A stretch of DNA of 64,000 nt from an uncultured Lachnospiraceae bacterium. GTDB taxonomy: Bacteria > Bacillota > Clostridia > Lachnospirales > Lachnospiraceae. Position 1 is the first letter of the stretch; every line of letters starts with the position of its first letter. Positions 17,710 through 28,365 of the stretch are shown piece by piece. The DNA lies in contig CAJUFN010000001.1 in assembly GCA_910585545.1 (NCBI GenBank), forward strand, positions 345,331 to 409,330, written 5' to 3'. The notes below the pieces were generated by a model. It ran no database searches and was not told the origin of the DNA. It worked only from the letters and a program-made list of their open reading frames with translations. Made by a program: the position numbers and the translations under genes.

Positions 17710-19749
17710 TCACTCCTTACTTGTTTGCTTACTGCTTTGCTTTTTTACTGGTTTCTTATAGAATCTTGCGGTCCGGTCGTAAAACTGTCTTAACTGATAC
17801 TGATTGTTAAGTCCTAGTACTCCGCTCGTCCTGCTCCTGATAAAATGTTCTAATTTCATCATGTATTCCTCTGATGTAATATCACCTTCTGATACATATG
17901 TCAACCCTTTTTCCCAACTTGCGGTAAGCTCCGGGTTCAAAAGTGACTTAATCGAATTGTCCACCACGTCATAAATCATCTCGCCAAGCAACGTCGGTGT
18001 GATGATCTGCGTCTTTTTATTCAATGCCAGATATTTGATATGAATAAGTTTCTTTAGAATCTCAGCTCTTGTTGCACTCGTTCCGATTCCGCTTCCCTTT
18101 ATCTGGGCACGCAGCTCTTCATCCTCGATAAGCTGCCCCGCATTTTCCATAGCCAAAATCATAGAACCGGAATTATATCTCTTTGGAGGTGACGTTTCGC
18201 CTTCTTTTACTTCCAGCGAAGTCACAGTAAGTATATCTCCTTTTTTCAGCGTTTTGATCTTTTCAAAAAATGAAGTATCTTTATTCTCATCCATTCCGCC
18301 TTCTTTGTCACAATCCGAAGCGCCTTTCTTTGTCGGTATCCCCACTACCTTCAAATACCCTTCAGATTCCAGCACTCGAAAGCTGGAAAAGAAGCTTTCT
18401 TCTTTGATCTTTGTCGTAATCGATACTTTGCGGTAAATAGCCAACGGATAAAAAATACTTAAAAAACGCCTTACGATAATATCATATACCGCTTTTGCGG
18501 TTGTTGATACAGATTTCAAAGCTAAAAGTCCTTGACCAGTCGGAATGATGGCATAATGGTCTGTAATCTGCTTGTCATTAACATAACGGCTCTTCTCAAG
18601 TCCCTTATGGCTTTGCATAGCAAGAATATCCTCAAGATACGGCGCTGCCATCTCATATTTGGATAATCCATTCAAATTCTTATGTATTTCTTTTGCTACC
18701 GCTGTCGACAGCACTCTGGCATCTGTTCTTGGGTACGTTACAAGCTTCTTCTCATAAAGTTCCTGCACAATCCGAAGCGTCTCATCCGGACTTAGCTTAA
18801 ATCGTTTCGAACATTCATTTTGAAGCTCTGCCAAATTATATAAAAGAGGAGGATTCTTCTTTTCCTGTTTCTTTTCCAGCGCTGTAATCTGACACTGTAT
18901 GGGTGACGGTTCACTCAGGTATGCAATCAACTCTTCTGCTTTCCTGCGCTCTTTAAATCCATTCTCTTTGTATAGATCAAAAGCTTCAAAATATCTTGAA
19001 CCTTTCACAGCCCTCCATTCACCCTCGAATCCGGCTTCCTCTGCTTTCATATGACTGATAACGCGATAAAATGGCGTCTTTACAAAATCGCGGATTTCCC
19101 TCTCTCTTCTTACTACCATTCCAAGTACACAGGTCATCACGCGCCCTACCGAAAGCACCGTATAACGGCTGCCTAAATAATTAGAAATGCTGCTGCCGTA
19201 TTTTAGCGTCAGAAGCCTTGAAAAATTGATTCCCATTAGATAATCTTCCTTCGCCCTAAGATACGCCGACGCAGACAGATTATCGTAATCTGATAAATCC
19301 TTCGCCTCACGTATCCCACGAAGAATCTCATCCTCTGTCTGTGAATCGATCCAGACTCTTTTTCGTTTCTTTCCCTTCACCCCTGCCATCTGTTCCACGA
19401 GACGGTAAATGTATTCTCCTTCTCTTCCGGAGTCTGTACACACATAAATCGTATCTACATCACTCCTGTTTAAAAGACTTTTCACAATCCTAAATTGCTT
19501 TTCTACCGCCGGTATTACTTCATACTTGTATGTTTGCGGGATAAATGGCAGCGTCGCAAGACTCCATTTCTTATACTTCTCATCGTACACTTCAGGATAG
19601 CTCATTGTTACAAGATGCCCTACACACCAGGTAACAATGGAATCCTGGGATTCTAAGTACCCATCTTTTCTGCTCGTATTTAATTTTAATGCTTTCGCAA
19701 ATTCCTGTGCAACACTTGGTTTTTCTGCTATATATAATGCTTTCCCCAT
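17710..19749 (-). CDS. topB: DNA topoisomerase III
   Basis: This type IA topoisomerase (679 residues) relaxes negative supercoils and decatenates DNA by a single-strand tyrosine intermediate. It begins KALYIAEKPSVAQEFAKAL (TOPRIM glutamate), has CTDSGREGEYIYR (TOPRIM acidic cluster), the toroid segment GINFSRLLT and the catalytic tyrosine in LVTYPRTDARVLS. There are no C-terminal zinc fingers, and the end is basic (KKPVKKQSSKQTSKE). AAAGGA precedes the ATG. Clostridial genomes often hold extra topB copies on mobile elements, but nothing here suggests transfer. Confidence 0.95.
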   Translation of the reverse strand: MGKALYIAEKPSVAQEFAKALKLNTSRKDGYLESQDSIVTWCVGHLVTMSYPEVYDEKYKKWSLATLPFIPQTYKYEVIPAVEKQFRIVKSLLNRSDVDTIYVCTDSGREGEYIYRLVEQMAGVKGKKRKRVWIDSQTEDEILRGIREAKDLSDYDNLSASAYLRAKEDYLMGINFSRLLTLKYGSSISNYLGSRYTVLSVGRVMTCVLGMVVRREREIRDFVKTPFYRVISHMKAEEAGFEGEWRAVKGSRYFEAFDLYKENGFKERRKAEELIAYLSEPSPIQCQITALEKKQEKKNPPLLYNLAELQNECSKRFKLSPDETLRIVQELYEKKLVTYPRTDARVLSTAVAKEIHKNLNGLSKYEMAAPYLEDILAMQSHKGLEKSRYVNDKQITDHYAIIPTGQGLLALKSVSTTAKAVYDIIVRRFLSIFYPLAIYRKVSITTKIKEESFFSSFRVLESEGYLKVVGIPTKKGASDCDKEGGMDENKDTSFFEKIKTLKKGDILTVTSLEVKEGETSPPKRYNSGSMILAMENAGQLIEDEELRAQIKGSGIGTSATRAEILKKLIHIKYLALNKKTQIITPTLLGEMIYDVVDNSIKSLLNPELTASWEKGLTYVSEGDITSEEYMMKLEHFIRSRTSGVLGLNNQYQLRQFYDRTARFYKKPVKKQSSKQTSKE

Positions 19750-19758
19750 ATACTTCCT

Positions 19759-21867
19759 TTAACGTTTCCAGATTTTTTTCAACTTTTTCCAAAAAGGAGT
19801 CTTCTCTTCTTTCTTCTTTACACTTCTTCCCTTGAACATTGCCTCCCGCATAAATACTTCCTGGGAATTGATAAACGGTTCTTTTTGCTCCTTTTTCGTA
19901 TAAATGCCGTTGTTCTGCAGTTTTCTTCCTTTTATATTATCCGAGAGCATCACCTTCAAAATATGATTGATTTCTTTTCGTATGGTATCATCATAGATTG
20001 GACATGCCACTTCCACACGTTTTTCCGTATTTCGCGTCATCATGTCGGCAGAACCGATATAAATCTTCTGCTCAGAACCTGTACCGAAAGAAAATATGCG
20101 TGCATGCTCCAGGTAACGCCCTACAATACTCATAATGGACAGATTCTCTGTCTCTTTTTCCACTCCCGGCAGTACACAGCAAATACCCCTGACAATCATA
20201 TCGATCTTCACACCCGCTTTGGACGCCTCAGAGAGTTTTTCTATGAAGTCTGTATCGGTCACAGAATTCATCTTCATCACAATACGTCCATCCTTGCCTT
20301 TTTTGATTTCTTCATCCATAAGACGAAGTATCGTTGCTTTTAAACTGACCGGGGCTACGATCAAATGCTCATAATTCCCTTCCAGATTCCCAATGGACAT
20401 GTTCTGAAAAAATACAGCAGCGTCCTCACCAATAGCACGATTTGCCGTCATAAGTGATAAATCCGTATACATAGCGGCTGTCTTTTCATTATAATTACCG
20501 GTCCCGATTTGCGTAATATATTCAATATCATTACGATTGCGATATGTAATAAGACACACTTTAGAATGTACCTTGTATCCTTCCATGCCATAGATAACAC
20601 GACATCCGGCTTCTTCGAGACGTTCTGACCAGTCAATATTATTCTGCTCATCAAATCTTGCCCGAAGCTCAATAAGAACGGTAACCTCTTTGCCGTTTTC
20701 TGCTGCCGCGCATAAATATTCCACTAGTCTTGCTTTCTTTGCCAAACGATAAATCGTAATCTTAATTGTCAGCACATTCGGATCTGTGGAAGCCTCTCTT
20801 ACAAGCTGTAAAAACGGATCCATCGTTTCATACGGATAGAATAAAAGTGCATCCTTTTTCTTGATCTGTTTTGTAACATTCCCCTCCATGAGCATGCCGG
20901 ACGGCTGCGGCTTAAATGGAACATCAATCAAAGAACGCTTCATCGGTTCCGGAACCTTCTCCGCCATCTCAAAAATAAACCCTAGCTTCATCGGCATCTT
21001 TGTCCTGAAAATCTGTTTCGGCTCAATTTTTAAACGGGTACAAAAATACTTTTCCGTCTCTTTGTCCAGCGGTTCCGCCGTCTCAAAACGAACCACCGCC
21101 ATCCTTCTTCTCTTATGCAAAACTTCCTTCATCTTATTACGGAAATCCATATCATCATCAAATGAATCATCATCCGGTGTAATATCCGCATTTCGTGTCA
21201 CACAGATATAGTTCTTATTCGAAACCTCATATTTTTCAAATACGAGCTCTAAGTATTCCATGATCACCTTTTCCATACGAATATAACGGATATCATGTCC
21301 CGGCAGATATACCACGTCGGAAATATATTGCGGCACCGGAACGATTCCAAACATCTGTGTATCATCTTTTTTAAGTTTTGCAACTACATAAATTTCTTTA
21401 TTCAGAAGATGCGGAAATGGATGACTGGCATCCACAATCTGCGGCGACAATACCGGCAGCACCTGTTCTTTAAAATATTTTTTTACAAATTTTTTCTCTT
21501 TTTGCTCCAGCGCCTTAAAATCAAGACTGCACACCCCATACGGCGCCAGCTGCTTTTTGATATCTGAATATGTCTTATCCCTTTCTTTGTAAAGCGGTGC
21601 AACTGCCTCGTAAATCGCCTCTAATTGTTCCTTGGCATTCATACCGGAACGCGAGTCGATTGCTTCATGCCCCATAACTGCCATATCATAAAGGCTCCCT
21701 ACGCGAATCATGAAAAATTCGTCCAGGTTGCTCGTAAAAATTGCCACAAATTTCATCCGTTCCAAAAGCGGTACCGACACATCGCGTGCTTCCTGCAATA
21801 CTCTTTCATTAAAACGCAGCCAGGAAATCTCTCTATTCTGCGTATAAGTGTATTCCTTTTTTCCCAT
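19759..21867 (-). CDS. ppk1: polyphosphate kinase 1
   Basis: PPK1 reversibly transfers the gamma phosphate of ATP to polyphosphate. At 702 residues it has the N domain (REISWLRFNERVLQEA), the head domain, and two phospholipase-D-like C domains with the catalytic-histidine motif EGYKVHSKVCLI and then IGTGNYNEKTA and YEHLIVAPVSL. The C-terminal extension is basic. A GGAG precedes the ATG. It lies 9 bp upstream of topB, but a functional link is not obvious. Confidence 0.96.
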   Translation of the reverse strand: MGKKEYTYTQNREISWLRFNERVLQEARDVSVPLLERMKFVAIFTSNLDEFFMIRVGSLYDMAVMGHEAIDSRSGMNAKEQLEAIYEAVAPLYKERDKTYSDIKKQLAPYGVCSLDFKALEQKEKKFVKKYFKEQVLPVLSPQIVDASHPFPHLLNKEIYVVAKLKKDDTQMFGIVPVPQYISDVVYLPGHDIRYIRMEKVIMEYLELVFEKYEVSNKNYICVTRNADITPDDDSFDDDMDFRNKMKEVLHKRRRMAVVRFETAEPLDKETEKYFCTRLKIEPKQIFRTKMPMKLGFIFEMAEKVPEPMKRSLIDVPFKPQPSGMLMEGNVTKQIKKKDALLFYPYETMDPFLQLVREASTDPNVLTIKITIYRLAKKARLVEYLCAAAENGKEVTVLIELRARFDEQNNIDWSERLEEAGCRVIYGMEGYKVHSKVCLITYRNRNDIEYITQIGTGNYNEKTAAMYTDLSLMTANRAIGEDAAVFFQNMSIGNLEGNYEHLIVAPVSLKATILRLMDEEIKKGKDGRIVMKMNSVTDTDFIEKLSEASKAGVKIDMIVRGICCVLPGVEKETENLSIMSIVGRYLEHARIFSFGTGSEQKIYIGSADMMTRNTEKRVEVACPIYDDTIRKEINHILKVMLSDNIKGRKLQNNGIYTKKEQKEPFINSQEVFMREAMFKGRSVKKKEEKTPFWKKLKKIWKR

Positions 21868-21936
21868 TCTCCCCGACTCCTTCTTTTCACACTTTCTATT
21901 ATCTTACCACTTTATCTGTAAAAATTACATAGTCAA

Positions 21937-21974
21937 AAAAGAGAAATCTATTATTTTACATAGACTTCTCTTTT
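21937..21974 (-). terminator. asd terminator
   Basis: Complementary arms AAAAGAGAAxTCTA and TAGAxxTCTCTTTT, with a following T run on the minus strand, lie directly after the asd stop codon. Confidence 0.75.
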
Positions 21975-21988
21975 ATTTATCTACCGGA

Positions 21989-23074
21989 TTATTTTGCCTG
22001 AATATATCCTTTTGCAGTCAATGTCTCTGCACAAAGTACTGCGCCGCCTGCTGCACCGCGTACGGTATTGTGGGATAATCCTACGAATTTGTAATCATAT
22101 ACGCTGTCTTCTCTTAAGCGTCCCACAGATATGCCCATACCGTTTTCAAAATTCACATCAAGATGCACCTGCGGACGATTGTCCTCTTCCAAATACTGGA
22201 TAAACTGTTTCGGTGCGCTTGGAAGTTCTAATTCCTGCGGCAAACCTCTGAAGTTTATTAGTTTTTCAATAAGCTGTTCCTTCGTTGGTTTCTTTGCGAA
22301 TTTTACGAATACCGCTGCAGTATGTCCGTTTAATACCGGAACACGGATACACTGTGTTGTGATAACCGGACCGGCTGCTTTTACGATCTGTCCATTTTCA
22401 ATTTTTCCCCAAATACGAAGCGGCTCCTGCTCACTCTTTTCTTCTTCACCGCCAATGTAAGGAATGATATTTTCCACCATTTCCGGCCATTCTTTAAATG
22501 TCTTCCCAGCTCCTGAAATTGCCTGGTAAGTCGTAGCCACAACTTCCACCGGTTCAAACTCTTTCCATGCGGTCAGGACCGGTGCGTAGCTTTGAATCGA
22601 ACAATTTGGTTTTACTGCCACAAATCCCCTCGTCGTTCCCAGACGTTTTTTCTGAGATTCAATAACATCGAAATGCTCCGGATTAATCTCTGGTACCACC
22701 ATTGGTACGTCCGGCGTCCATCTATGTGCGCTGTTATTAGATACCACTGGCGTCTCTGTCTTTGCATATGCATCTTCGATCTCACGGATTTCTTCTTTTG
22801 TCATGTCTACTGCACTGAACACGAAATCCACGCTTGATGCAACCTTTTCTACTTCATTTACATTTGCAACAACAAGATTTTTCACTGCTTCCGGCATCGG
22901 TGTATCCATCTTCCATCTTCCGCCTACTGCTTCCTCGTATGTTTTGCCTGCACTTCTTGGACTTGCAGCCACTGTTACAACCTCATACCACGGATGATTT
23001 TCCAGCAAAGAAATAAATCTTTGTCCAACCATACCTGTAGCACCTAAAATACCTACTCTTAATTTCTTATCCAT
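21989..23074 (-). CDS. asd: aspartate-semialdehyde dehydrogenase
   Basis: Reduces aspartyl phosphate to aspartate semialdehyde with NADPH, feeding lysine/diaminopimelate, threonine and methionine synthesis. It has the nucleotide loop GATGMVGQRF (11-20), catalytic C158 in VKPNCSIQSYAP and the late motif VPVLNGHTAAV. At 361 residues it belongs to the archaeal/fungal-like branch rather than the longer E. coli type. AGGAGG precedes the ATG. It follows argH by 1 bp, so the two are cotranscribed despite belonging to different pathways. Confidence 0.95.
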   Translation of the reverse strand: MDKKLRVGILGATGMVGQRFISLLENHPWYEVVTVAASPRSAGKTYEEAVGGRWKMDTPMPEAVKNLVVANVNEVEKVASSVDFVFSAVDMTKEEIREIEDAYAKTETPVVSNNSAHRWTPDVPMVVPEINPEHFDVIESQKKRLGTTRGFVAVKPNCSIQSYAPVLTAWKEFEPVEVVATTYQAISGAGKTFKEWPEMVENIIPYIGGEEEKSEQEPLRIWGKIENGQIVKAAGPVITTQCIRVPVLNGHTAAVFVKFAKKPTKEQLIEKLINFRGLPQELELPSAPKQFIQYLEEDNRPQVHLDVNFENGMGISVGRLREDSVYDYKFVGLSHNTVRGAAGGAVLCAETLTAKGYIQAK

Positions 23075-23075
23075 C

Positions 23076-24461
23076 TTAATATTCCTCCTCTTGTAAATAT
23101 GCTCTTTCTATCGCAATCACCTGTTCCATTGCTTCTTTCCCAGGCGCTCCTATTGTCACTCGTTTGTTCACGCAAGTTTCCAGACTCACCGCATCATAAA
23201 TATCTTCTTCGAATACCGATGAAATCTTCTTTAATTCTTCCAGGCTTAATTCTTCGATTGCCTTATCCTGTTCAATACAATACAAGACAAGACTTCCAAT
23301 GATACCGTGAGCATCACGAAAAGCAACTCCATGATTCACGAGATAATCCGCTGCATCCGTTGCATTGGTAAATCCGTTCATCGCGCTTGCTGCCATATTT
23401 TCTTTTTTAAACTTCATAGTATTCAACATTCCGGTAAATAAAGCAAGACATCCCTTCACCGTATCGATTGCGTCAAATACAAACTCTTTATCTTCCTGCA
23501 TGTCCTTATTATAAGCAAGCGGAATACCTTTCATCGTTGTCAGAAGAGACATCAAGGCTCCGTAGACACGCCCGGTCTTTCCTCTTACAAGTTCTGCAAT
23601 ATCCGGATTCTTTTTCTGCGGCATGATGCTGCTTCCGGTACTGTAGGCATCATCAATCTCTACAAACTGATATTCATTAGAATTCCAGATGATGATCTCT
23701 TCTGAAAATCTGCTAAGATGCATCATGATCGTAGACATTGCCGATAACAATTCGATCAGATAGTCCCTGTCCGATACAGAATCCATACTGTTTAATGTCG
23801 GTCCGTCAAACCCTAAAAGCGTTGCGGTATATTCTCTGTCAAGAGGATATGTTGTCCCCGCTAATGCTCCTGAACCAAGCGGACATAAATTCATACGCTT
23901 ATGAATGTCTTTAAGGCGTAATCTATCGCGCTTGAACATCTCAAAATACGCCCCCACGTGATGAGCTAAAGTCACCGGCTGCGCTTTTTGCAGATGTGTA
24001 AATCCTGGCATATAGGTGTCAAGATTCTCTTCCATAATATGTAACAAGGCGTCCAGAAGCTCGTGTAGGAGCTCATCCATCGCCTCAATCTCGTCTCTTG
24101 TATATAGCTTCATATCAAGTGCAACCTGGTCGTTACGGCTTCTTCCGGTATGCAGCTTTTTCCCTGCCTCGCCGATACGCTCAATCAGAGTCGCCTCTAC
24201 AAAACTGTGGATATCTTCATATTCACTTGTAATCTGTAATTTTCCAAACTGTACATCAGTTAAGATTCCTTCTAGTCCATCCAGAATCTGTTCTTTTTCT
24301 TCTTCCGTCAGAATCCCCTGCTTCGCAAGCATTTTCACGTGTGCCATACTACCAGTAATGTCCTGCACGTAAAACTTCTGATCAAATGAAATGGATGCAT
24401 TAAAATTATATACCAGCTGGTTCGTTTCCTTCGTGAAGCGTCCGCCCCATAACTGTGCCAT
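23076..24461 (-). CDS. argH: argininosuccinate lyase
   Basis: Cleaves argininosuccinate to arginine and fumarate. The 461-residue protein starts [27 protein letters not shown] and contains [14 protein letters not shown] and the fumarase/aspartase signature [12 protein letters not shown] with the catalytic serine. I chose the ATG at 24461 (AGAGG 6-8 nt upstream) over one 16 codons earlier, since the family begins here. No argG is adjacent in this window. Confidence 0.96.
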   Translation of the reverse strand: MAQLWGGRFTKETNQLVYNFNASISFDQKFYVQDITGSMAHVKMLAKQGILTEEEKEQILDGLEGILTDVQFGKLQITSEYEDIHSFVEATLIERIGEAGKKLHTGRSRNDQVALDMKLYTRDEIEAMDELLHELLDALLHIMEENLDTYMPGFTHLQKAQPVTLAHHVGAYFEMFKRDRLRLKDIHKRMNLCPLGSGALAGTTYPLDREYTATLLGFDGPTLNSMDSVSDRDYLIELLSAMSTIMMHLSRFSEEIIIWNSNEYQFVEIDDAYSTGSSIMPQKKNPDIAELVRGKTGRVYGALMSLLTTMKGIPLAYNKDMQEDKEFVFDAIDTVKGCLALFTGMLNTMKFKKENMAASAMNGFTNATDAADYLVNHGVAFRDAHGIIGSLVLYCIEQDKAIEELSLEELKKISSVFEEDIYDAVSLETCVNKRVTIGAPGKEAMEQVIAIERAYLQEEEY

Positions 24462-24530
24462 CTTTTTTCCTCTTTTCCATGTTAAAGTATTCAACCGATA
24501 GTTTAGCACACGATTTTTCGTTTGTCTAGG

Positions 24531-25328
24531 TTAATACCTCTTAAGACACCATTTTTCTATTGCCGCAATCAAATTATACAGCAGCATTGCAATAATGCAA
24601 AGAATTACGATCGACATCAAGAGCCAGTCAAGTTTGAATACCTGACTGCTGTAAATAATAAGATATCCAAGTCCTTTTCTTGCTCCGATAAATTCTCCTA
24701 TGATAACCCCCACGAGACATAAACCGATATTTACTTTCATATTACTGATAATAGATGGTATCGAGCCAGGAAGAACGACTTTCGTAAGTGCATGATATCT
24801 TTTTCCTCCAAGTGTATATATGAGCTTTATCTTATCCTGGCTCGTGCCATTGAAACTTGTATGCAAATTCAAAATGCTTCCGAAAATCGCAATAGAAACA
24901 CCTGATACGATAATCGTTGTCATGTTTGCTCCAAGCCAGACAATCAAAAGCGGAGCAAGCGCAGACTTAGGAAGACTGTTTAAGACAACCAAGTAAGGAT
25001 CGCAAACTTCCGATACCTTAGGCCAGATCCAGAGCATGACTGCACACAAGATGCCAATGACTGTTACAAGCAGGAAACTGGCTACCGTTTCATAAAGCGT
25101 GACTCCGATGTGTCCATAAATTGTTTTATCCTTTACCATATCAACAAAACATATCACAATCTTTGACGGACTGCTAAAAACGAAAGAATCAATCACCCCT
25201 TCTTTCGCCGTCCATTCCCATAATCCTACGAATGCGATGAGGATCACAATTCTTATCAATGTCACAATCTGTCGGTTCCTTCGCACTTTCCTAAGATACT
25301 GGCTCTGATACTTTGACATCATCTCCAT
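24531..25328 (-). CDS. ABC importer permease (SsuC/TauC type)
   Basis: A 265-residue inner-membrane permease with about six helices. It has the family EAA loop (TLGGKRYHALTKVVLPGSIPSII) and a C-terminal RKGLGYLIIYSSQVF that matches nitrate/sulfonate/taurine/thiamine-precursor importers. Several ATGs cluster at the start (25328, 25322, 25319), and the AGG ribosome site favours the later ones. The 5' end overlaps the ATPase gene by up to 38 bp. No periplasmic-type binding protein gene lies next to it. Confidence 0.85.
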   Translation of the reverse strand: MEMMSKYQSQYLRKVRRNRQIVTLIRIVILIAFVGLWEWTAKEGVIDSFVFSSPSKIVICFVDMVKDKTIYGHIGVTLYETVASFLLVTVIGILCAVMLWIWPKVSEVCDPYLVVLNSLPKSALAPLLIVWLGANMTTIIVSGVSIAIFGSILNLHTSFNGTSQDKIKLIYTLGGKRYHALTKVVLPGSIPSIISNMKVNIGLCLVGVIIGEFIGARKGLGYLIIYSSQVFKLDWLLMSIVILCIIAMLLYNLIAAIEKWCLKRY

Positions 25329-26088
25329 CCTGCGTCAACTCCTTCCATATCTGATTGAAATAATGTTTAAACTCCGGTGCATTTCTCCGGTGCATTGCCG
25401 TATCTTCTTCCAAATCAAATTTAACCGATATCGTCTGTCTAATCGTAGCCGGCCGTTTCGTAAGTACGATCACTCTGTCAGCAAGGCTGATGGCCTCTGA
25501 CAAATCATGTGTTACCAAAAGAGCTGTTTTCTTTTCGTTTTTAATAATCTGCCCGATATCATCTCCGACAGTCAGGCGCGTCTGATAATCCAATGCTGAG
25601 AACGGTTCGTCTAACAGAAGAATATCCGGTTCCAAAACGAGCGTTCTGATAAGTGCTGCTCTTTGTCTCATCCCGCCTGATAATTCTGATGGTTTTGCTT
25701 TTTTAAACTTATCAAGTCCATAGATATCTAAAAGTTCATTCGCCCGTGCTTTTGTCTTGGCTGTCAACATATGCTGAATCTCCAGACCCAAAATCACATT
25801 ATGATAAATCGTTCTCCATTCAAATAACTGATCTTTTTGCAGCATATACCCGATGTTTTTCTTGCTTTCTTCCAAAGGACTTCCGCTAAGCTCGATTGTG
25901 CCGCCTTCTGGTTTAATCAATCCCGCAATCATGGAAAGAAGTGTAGACTTCCCGCATCCGGATGGACCTACGATTGCAACAAACTCTCCTTCGTCTATCG
26001 AAAACGTAATATCCTGCAGCGCTTTTGTCTCCCCATCCATATTATGATAGGCATAATTCACATCATGCATCTGAAGTATCTGCTTCAT
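25291..26088 (-). CDS. ABC importer ATPase (SsuB/TauB type)
   Basis: A 265-residue ATPase: Walker A GPSGCGKST, Q-loop MLQKDQLFEWRTI, signature LSGGMRQRAALIRTL, Walker B ILLLDEPFSALD and H-loop VTHDLSEA. The Q-loop and signature match the nitrate/sulfonate/taurine group. A GGGAGG precedes the ATG. It pairs with the downstream permease. The substrate is unknown because the binding protein is missing here. Confidence 0.88.
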   Translation of the reverse strand: MKQILQMHDVNYAYHNMDGETKALQDITFSIDEGEFVAIVGPSGCGKSTLLSMIAGLIKPEGGTIELSGSPLEESKKNIGYMLQKDQLFEWRTIYHNVILGLEIQHMLTAKTKARANELLDIYGLDKFKKAKPSELSGGMRQRAALIRTLVLEPDILLLDEPFSALDYQTRLTVGDDIGQIIKNEKKTALLVTHDLSEAISLADRVIVLTKRPATIRQTISVKFDLEEDTAMHRRNAPEFKHYFNQIWKELTQDGDDVKVSEPVS

Positions 26089-26236
26089 GGCAACCTCCCG
26101 TATTTTTTATTTCCATATACCTCAGTTTATGAAAATATAACAATTTGTGTGCTTGCGGTTTTCTATTATAAAAGATTATAATAATAAATAGTGGCAGTAA
26201 CCTTTGATCTGCCAGTACAAAGCGAGGAGAATCACT

Positions 26237-26902
26237 ATGAACTATCAGAAAGAATTGGAAAAATTAATTCATACATTGCAAAAAGAACAGCACATTCCAA
26301 AACTTTTACTTCACAGCTGCTGTGCTCCGTGCAGCAGTTATGTACTGGAATACCTGTCCGATTATTTTGAAATTACCGTATTCTATTACAATCCTAACAT
26401 CTTTCCGGAAAATGAATATACAAAACGCATCTTGGAACAACAGACCCTGATTCATGAAATGAAAACTAAATATCCCATTTCTTTCATTGCCGGAAACTAT
26501 GACCGAGAACTCTTTTATGAGGCTGCAAAAGGGCTGGAACATTTAAAAGAAGGTGGAGAACGTTGTTTTAAATGTTATGAACTACGCCTTCGGGAAACCG
26601 CAAGAATTGCTAAAGAATGTGACTATGATTATTTCACAACCACACTTAGCATCAGCCCATTAAAAAATGCAGATAAACTCAATCAGATTGGCAATGCCAT
26701 TGCCAATGAATACGGACTTCGTTATCTGCAGTCCGATTTCAAGAAAAAAAACGGATATAAACGTTCCATCGAACTTTCCAAAGAATATGGGCTGTACCGT
26801 CAAGACTACTGCGGATGCGAGTTTTCTTACCGCGACCGCCAGCAAAAAGACACCCCTCTTTTTAAAAAAGGTCAAGGCCTTTTTCAATTCGGGGCAAAGT
26901 AA
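26237..26902 (+). CDS. queH: epoxyqueuosine reductase QueH
   Basis: This 221-residue DUF208 protein reduces epoxyqueuosine to queuosine in tRNA and replaces the unrelated QueG. The metal/cluster cysteines are visible in LLHSCCAPCSSYV, in GGERCFKCYELRL and in DYCGCEFS. I chose the ATG at 26237 with GAGGAG 7-8 nt upstream; the ORF can be extended to 26204 without ribosome-site support. It is monocistronic and divergent from the importer genes, and a terminator follows. Confidence 0.92.
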   Translation: MNYQKELEKLIHTLQKEQHIPKLLLHSCCAPCSSYVLEYLSDYFEITVFYYNPNIFPENEYTKRILEQQTLIHEMKTKYPISFIAGNYDRELFYEAAKGLEHLKEGGERCFKCYELRLRETARIAKECDYDYFTTTLSISPLKNADKLNQIGNAIANEYGLRYLQSDFKKKNGYKRSIELSKEYGLYRQDYCGCEFSYRDRQQKDTPLFKKGQGLFQFGAK

Positions 26903-26924
26903 AAAGAACTTGTTGAACTAAAAA

Positions 26925-26945
26925 ACGTCCACTGGACGTTTTTTT
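26925..26945 (+). terminator. queH terminator
   Basis: A short hairpin (ACGTCC-ACT-GGACGT) followed by TTTTTT, 20 bp after the stop codon. Confidence 0.75.
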
Positions 26946-26967
26946 CGTATGTTTGGCATACAAAAAT

Positions 26968-27014
26968 ATCCTATGGAGAATCATATGCACTTAAGCATAT
27001 CAACTCCATAGGAT
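26968..27014 (-). terminator. terminator of the CofE-like gene
   Basis: Arms ATCCTATGGAG and CTCCATAGGAT, with an inner ATATGC/GCATAT stem, are followed on the minus strand by ATTTTTG. It is convergent with the queH terminator. Confidence 0.75.
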
Positions 27015-27040
27015 TTTCTTTTTTACATAAAACCTTTTAA

Positions 27041-28240
27041 CTATTTTGTGTAATTATCAAAATAACCCTGGATATAGATGATTGGTGTTCCTTTATCACC
27101 GCTTCCGCTTGTAAGGTCTGCCAGAGAACCGATTAAATCTGTTAATCTTCTTGGAGTAGTTCCCTGTGTCACCATACTGCCAACAAGGCTTGCCGCCTTC
27201 TCATCTTTATCCTTGATATATTCTGTGATTGCCTCTTTTAATGCATCACCGGAAAGATCTGCAAAATCATTATCTGCAAGATATTTCAATTTTACTTCGT
27301 TTGGAGTACCCTCAAGCCCTTTTGTGTAAGCCGGAGATACTACCGGATCAGCCAATTCCCAAATCTTTCCAACCGGATCCTTGAACGCGCCGTCGCCATA
27401 TACCATAACCTCAACATCTTTTCCGGTTTTTTCTTTCAATTGTTTCTGAATGTTCTCTACTACTTCTCCACAATTGATCGGGAATAATTTTACGCTTTCC
27501 TCAGTTGCTTTGTTAGAACCAAGCAATCCGTATCTGTCATTGTATCCGCTGCCATCTACGCTTGCTGTAAGAATCTCGTCCATACCATATACCTTTTCGG
27601 CACCGTTGGCCTTCAAGATTCTCTTTGTGCGTTGACGTGTATGAATATCACATGTCAATACGTTCTTTGTATAATCTAAAATCACTTTTGGATTATTCGC
27701 AAAAATAATCTCTACTTCTGCTCCAGCTTCCTCGATTACACTCTTGTAGTAATCTACATAATCCACACCGGTAAATACGTGTTTCTCATATCCAAAGCAT
27801 TCTCTGTATTGTTCCTCTGTCAGCACATCACTCCATGGGTTAATGCCTTTTTCATCCATCACATCCAAATCAATCAAATGATTCCCTACTTCGTCAGATG
27901 GATAACTCAGCATCAGCACGACTTTTTTCAGTCCTCTTGCCATTCCCTTTAAACAGATGGAAAAACGGTTACGGCTTAAAATCGGGAAAATGATACCAAC
28001 GGTCTCATCACCAAATTTGTCATGCACATCTTTTGCAATCTGGTCAACGTGTGCGTAATTCCCCTGTGCTCTTGCAACAACCGCTTCTGTTACTGCAACC
28101 ACATCTTTATCACGTACGTCAAATCCTTCGCTCTTTGCCGCGTTCAATACGGAATCCACTACGATATCCGCAATGTTATCGCCTTCTCTGATAATCGGTG
28201 CTCTCACACCTCTTGACACTGTACCTACCATTCTATCCAT
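27041..28240 (-). CDS. CofE-like F420-0:gamma-glutamyl ligase family protein
   Basis: This 399-residue protein starts [25 protein letters not shown] and contains [14 protein letters not shown] and [22 protein letters not shown]. These are features of the CofE/F420-0 ligase fold, which adds glutamate to a cofactor using GTP. This lineage is not known to make F420, so the substrate is probably different. A GGAGGAG precedes the ATG. It is monocistronic and bounded by a terminator and the tRNA gene. Confidence 0.8.
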   Translation of the reverse strand: MDRMVGTVSRGVRAPIIREGDNIADIVVDSVLNAAKSEGFDVRDKDVVAVTEAVVARAQGNYAHVDQIAKDVHDKFGDETVGIIFPILSRNRFSICLKGMARGLKKVVLMLSYPSDEVGNHLIDLDVMDEKGINPWSDVLTEEQYRECFGYEKHVFTGVDYVDYYKSVIEEAGAEVEIIFANNPKVILDYTKNVLTCDIHTRQRTKRILKANGAEKVYGMDEILTASVDGSGYNDRYGLLGSNKATEESVKLFPINCGEVVENIQKQLKEKTGKDVEVMVYGDGAFKDPVGKIWELADPVVSPAYTKGLEGTPNEVKLKYLADNDFADLSGDALKEAITEYIKDKDEKAASLVGSMVTQGTTPRRLTDLIGSLADLTSGSGDKGTPIIYIQGYFDNYTK

Positions 28241-28365
28241 GATTTGTCTCCTCCAATGTTTATCAAACTTCTTACATAAATCACGAATTTATTATACACC
28301 AACTTTTCCAAAATGCAAATAAAATCTGTTCTTGCAAAAAAGTTTTTTAAAAACAAAAAAAATGA

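Noticed and set aside
26089..26236. Riboswitch upstream of the importer or queH genes
   Set aside because: The gap is only about 150 bp and AT-rich. I could not fold a TPP, preQ1 or SAM aptamer core with its conserved loops.
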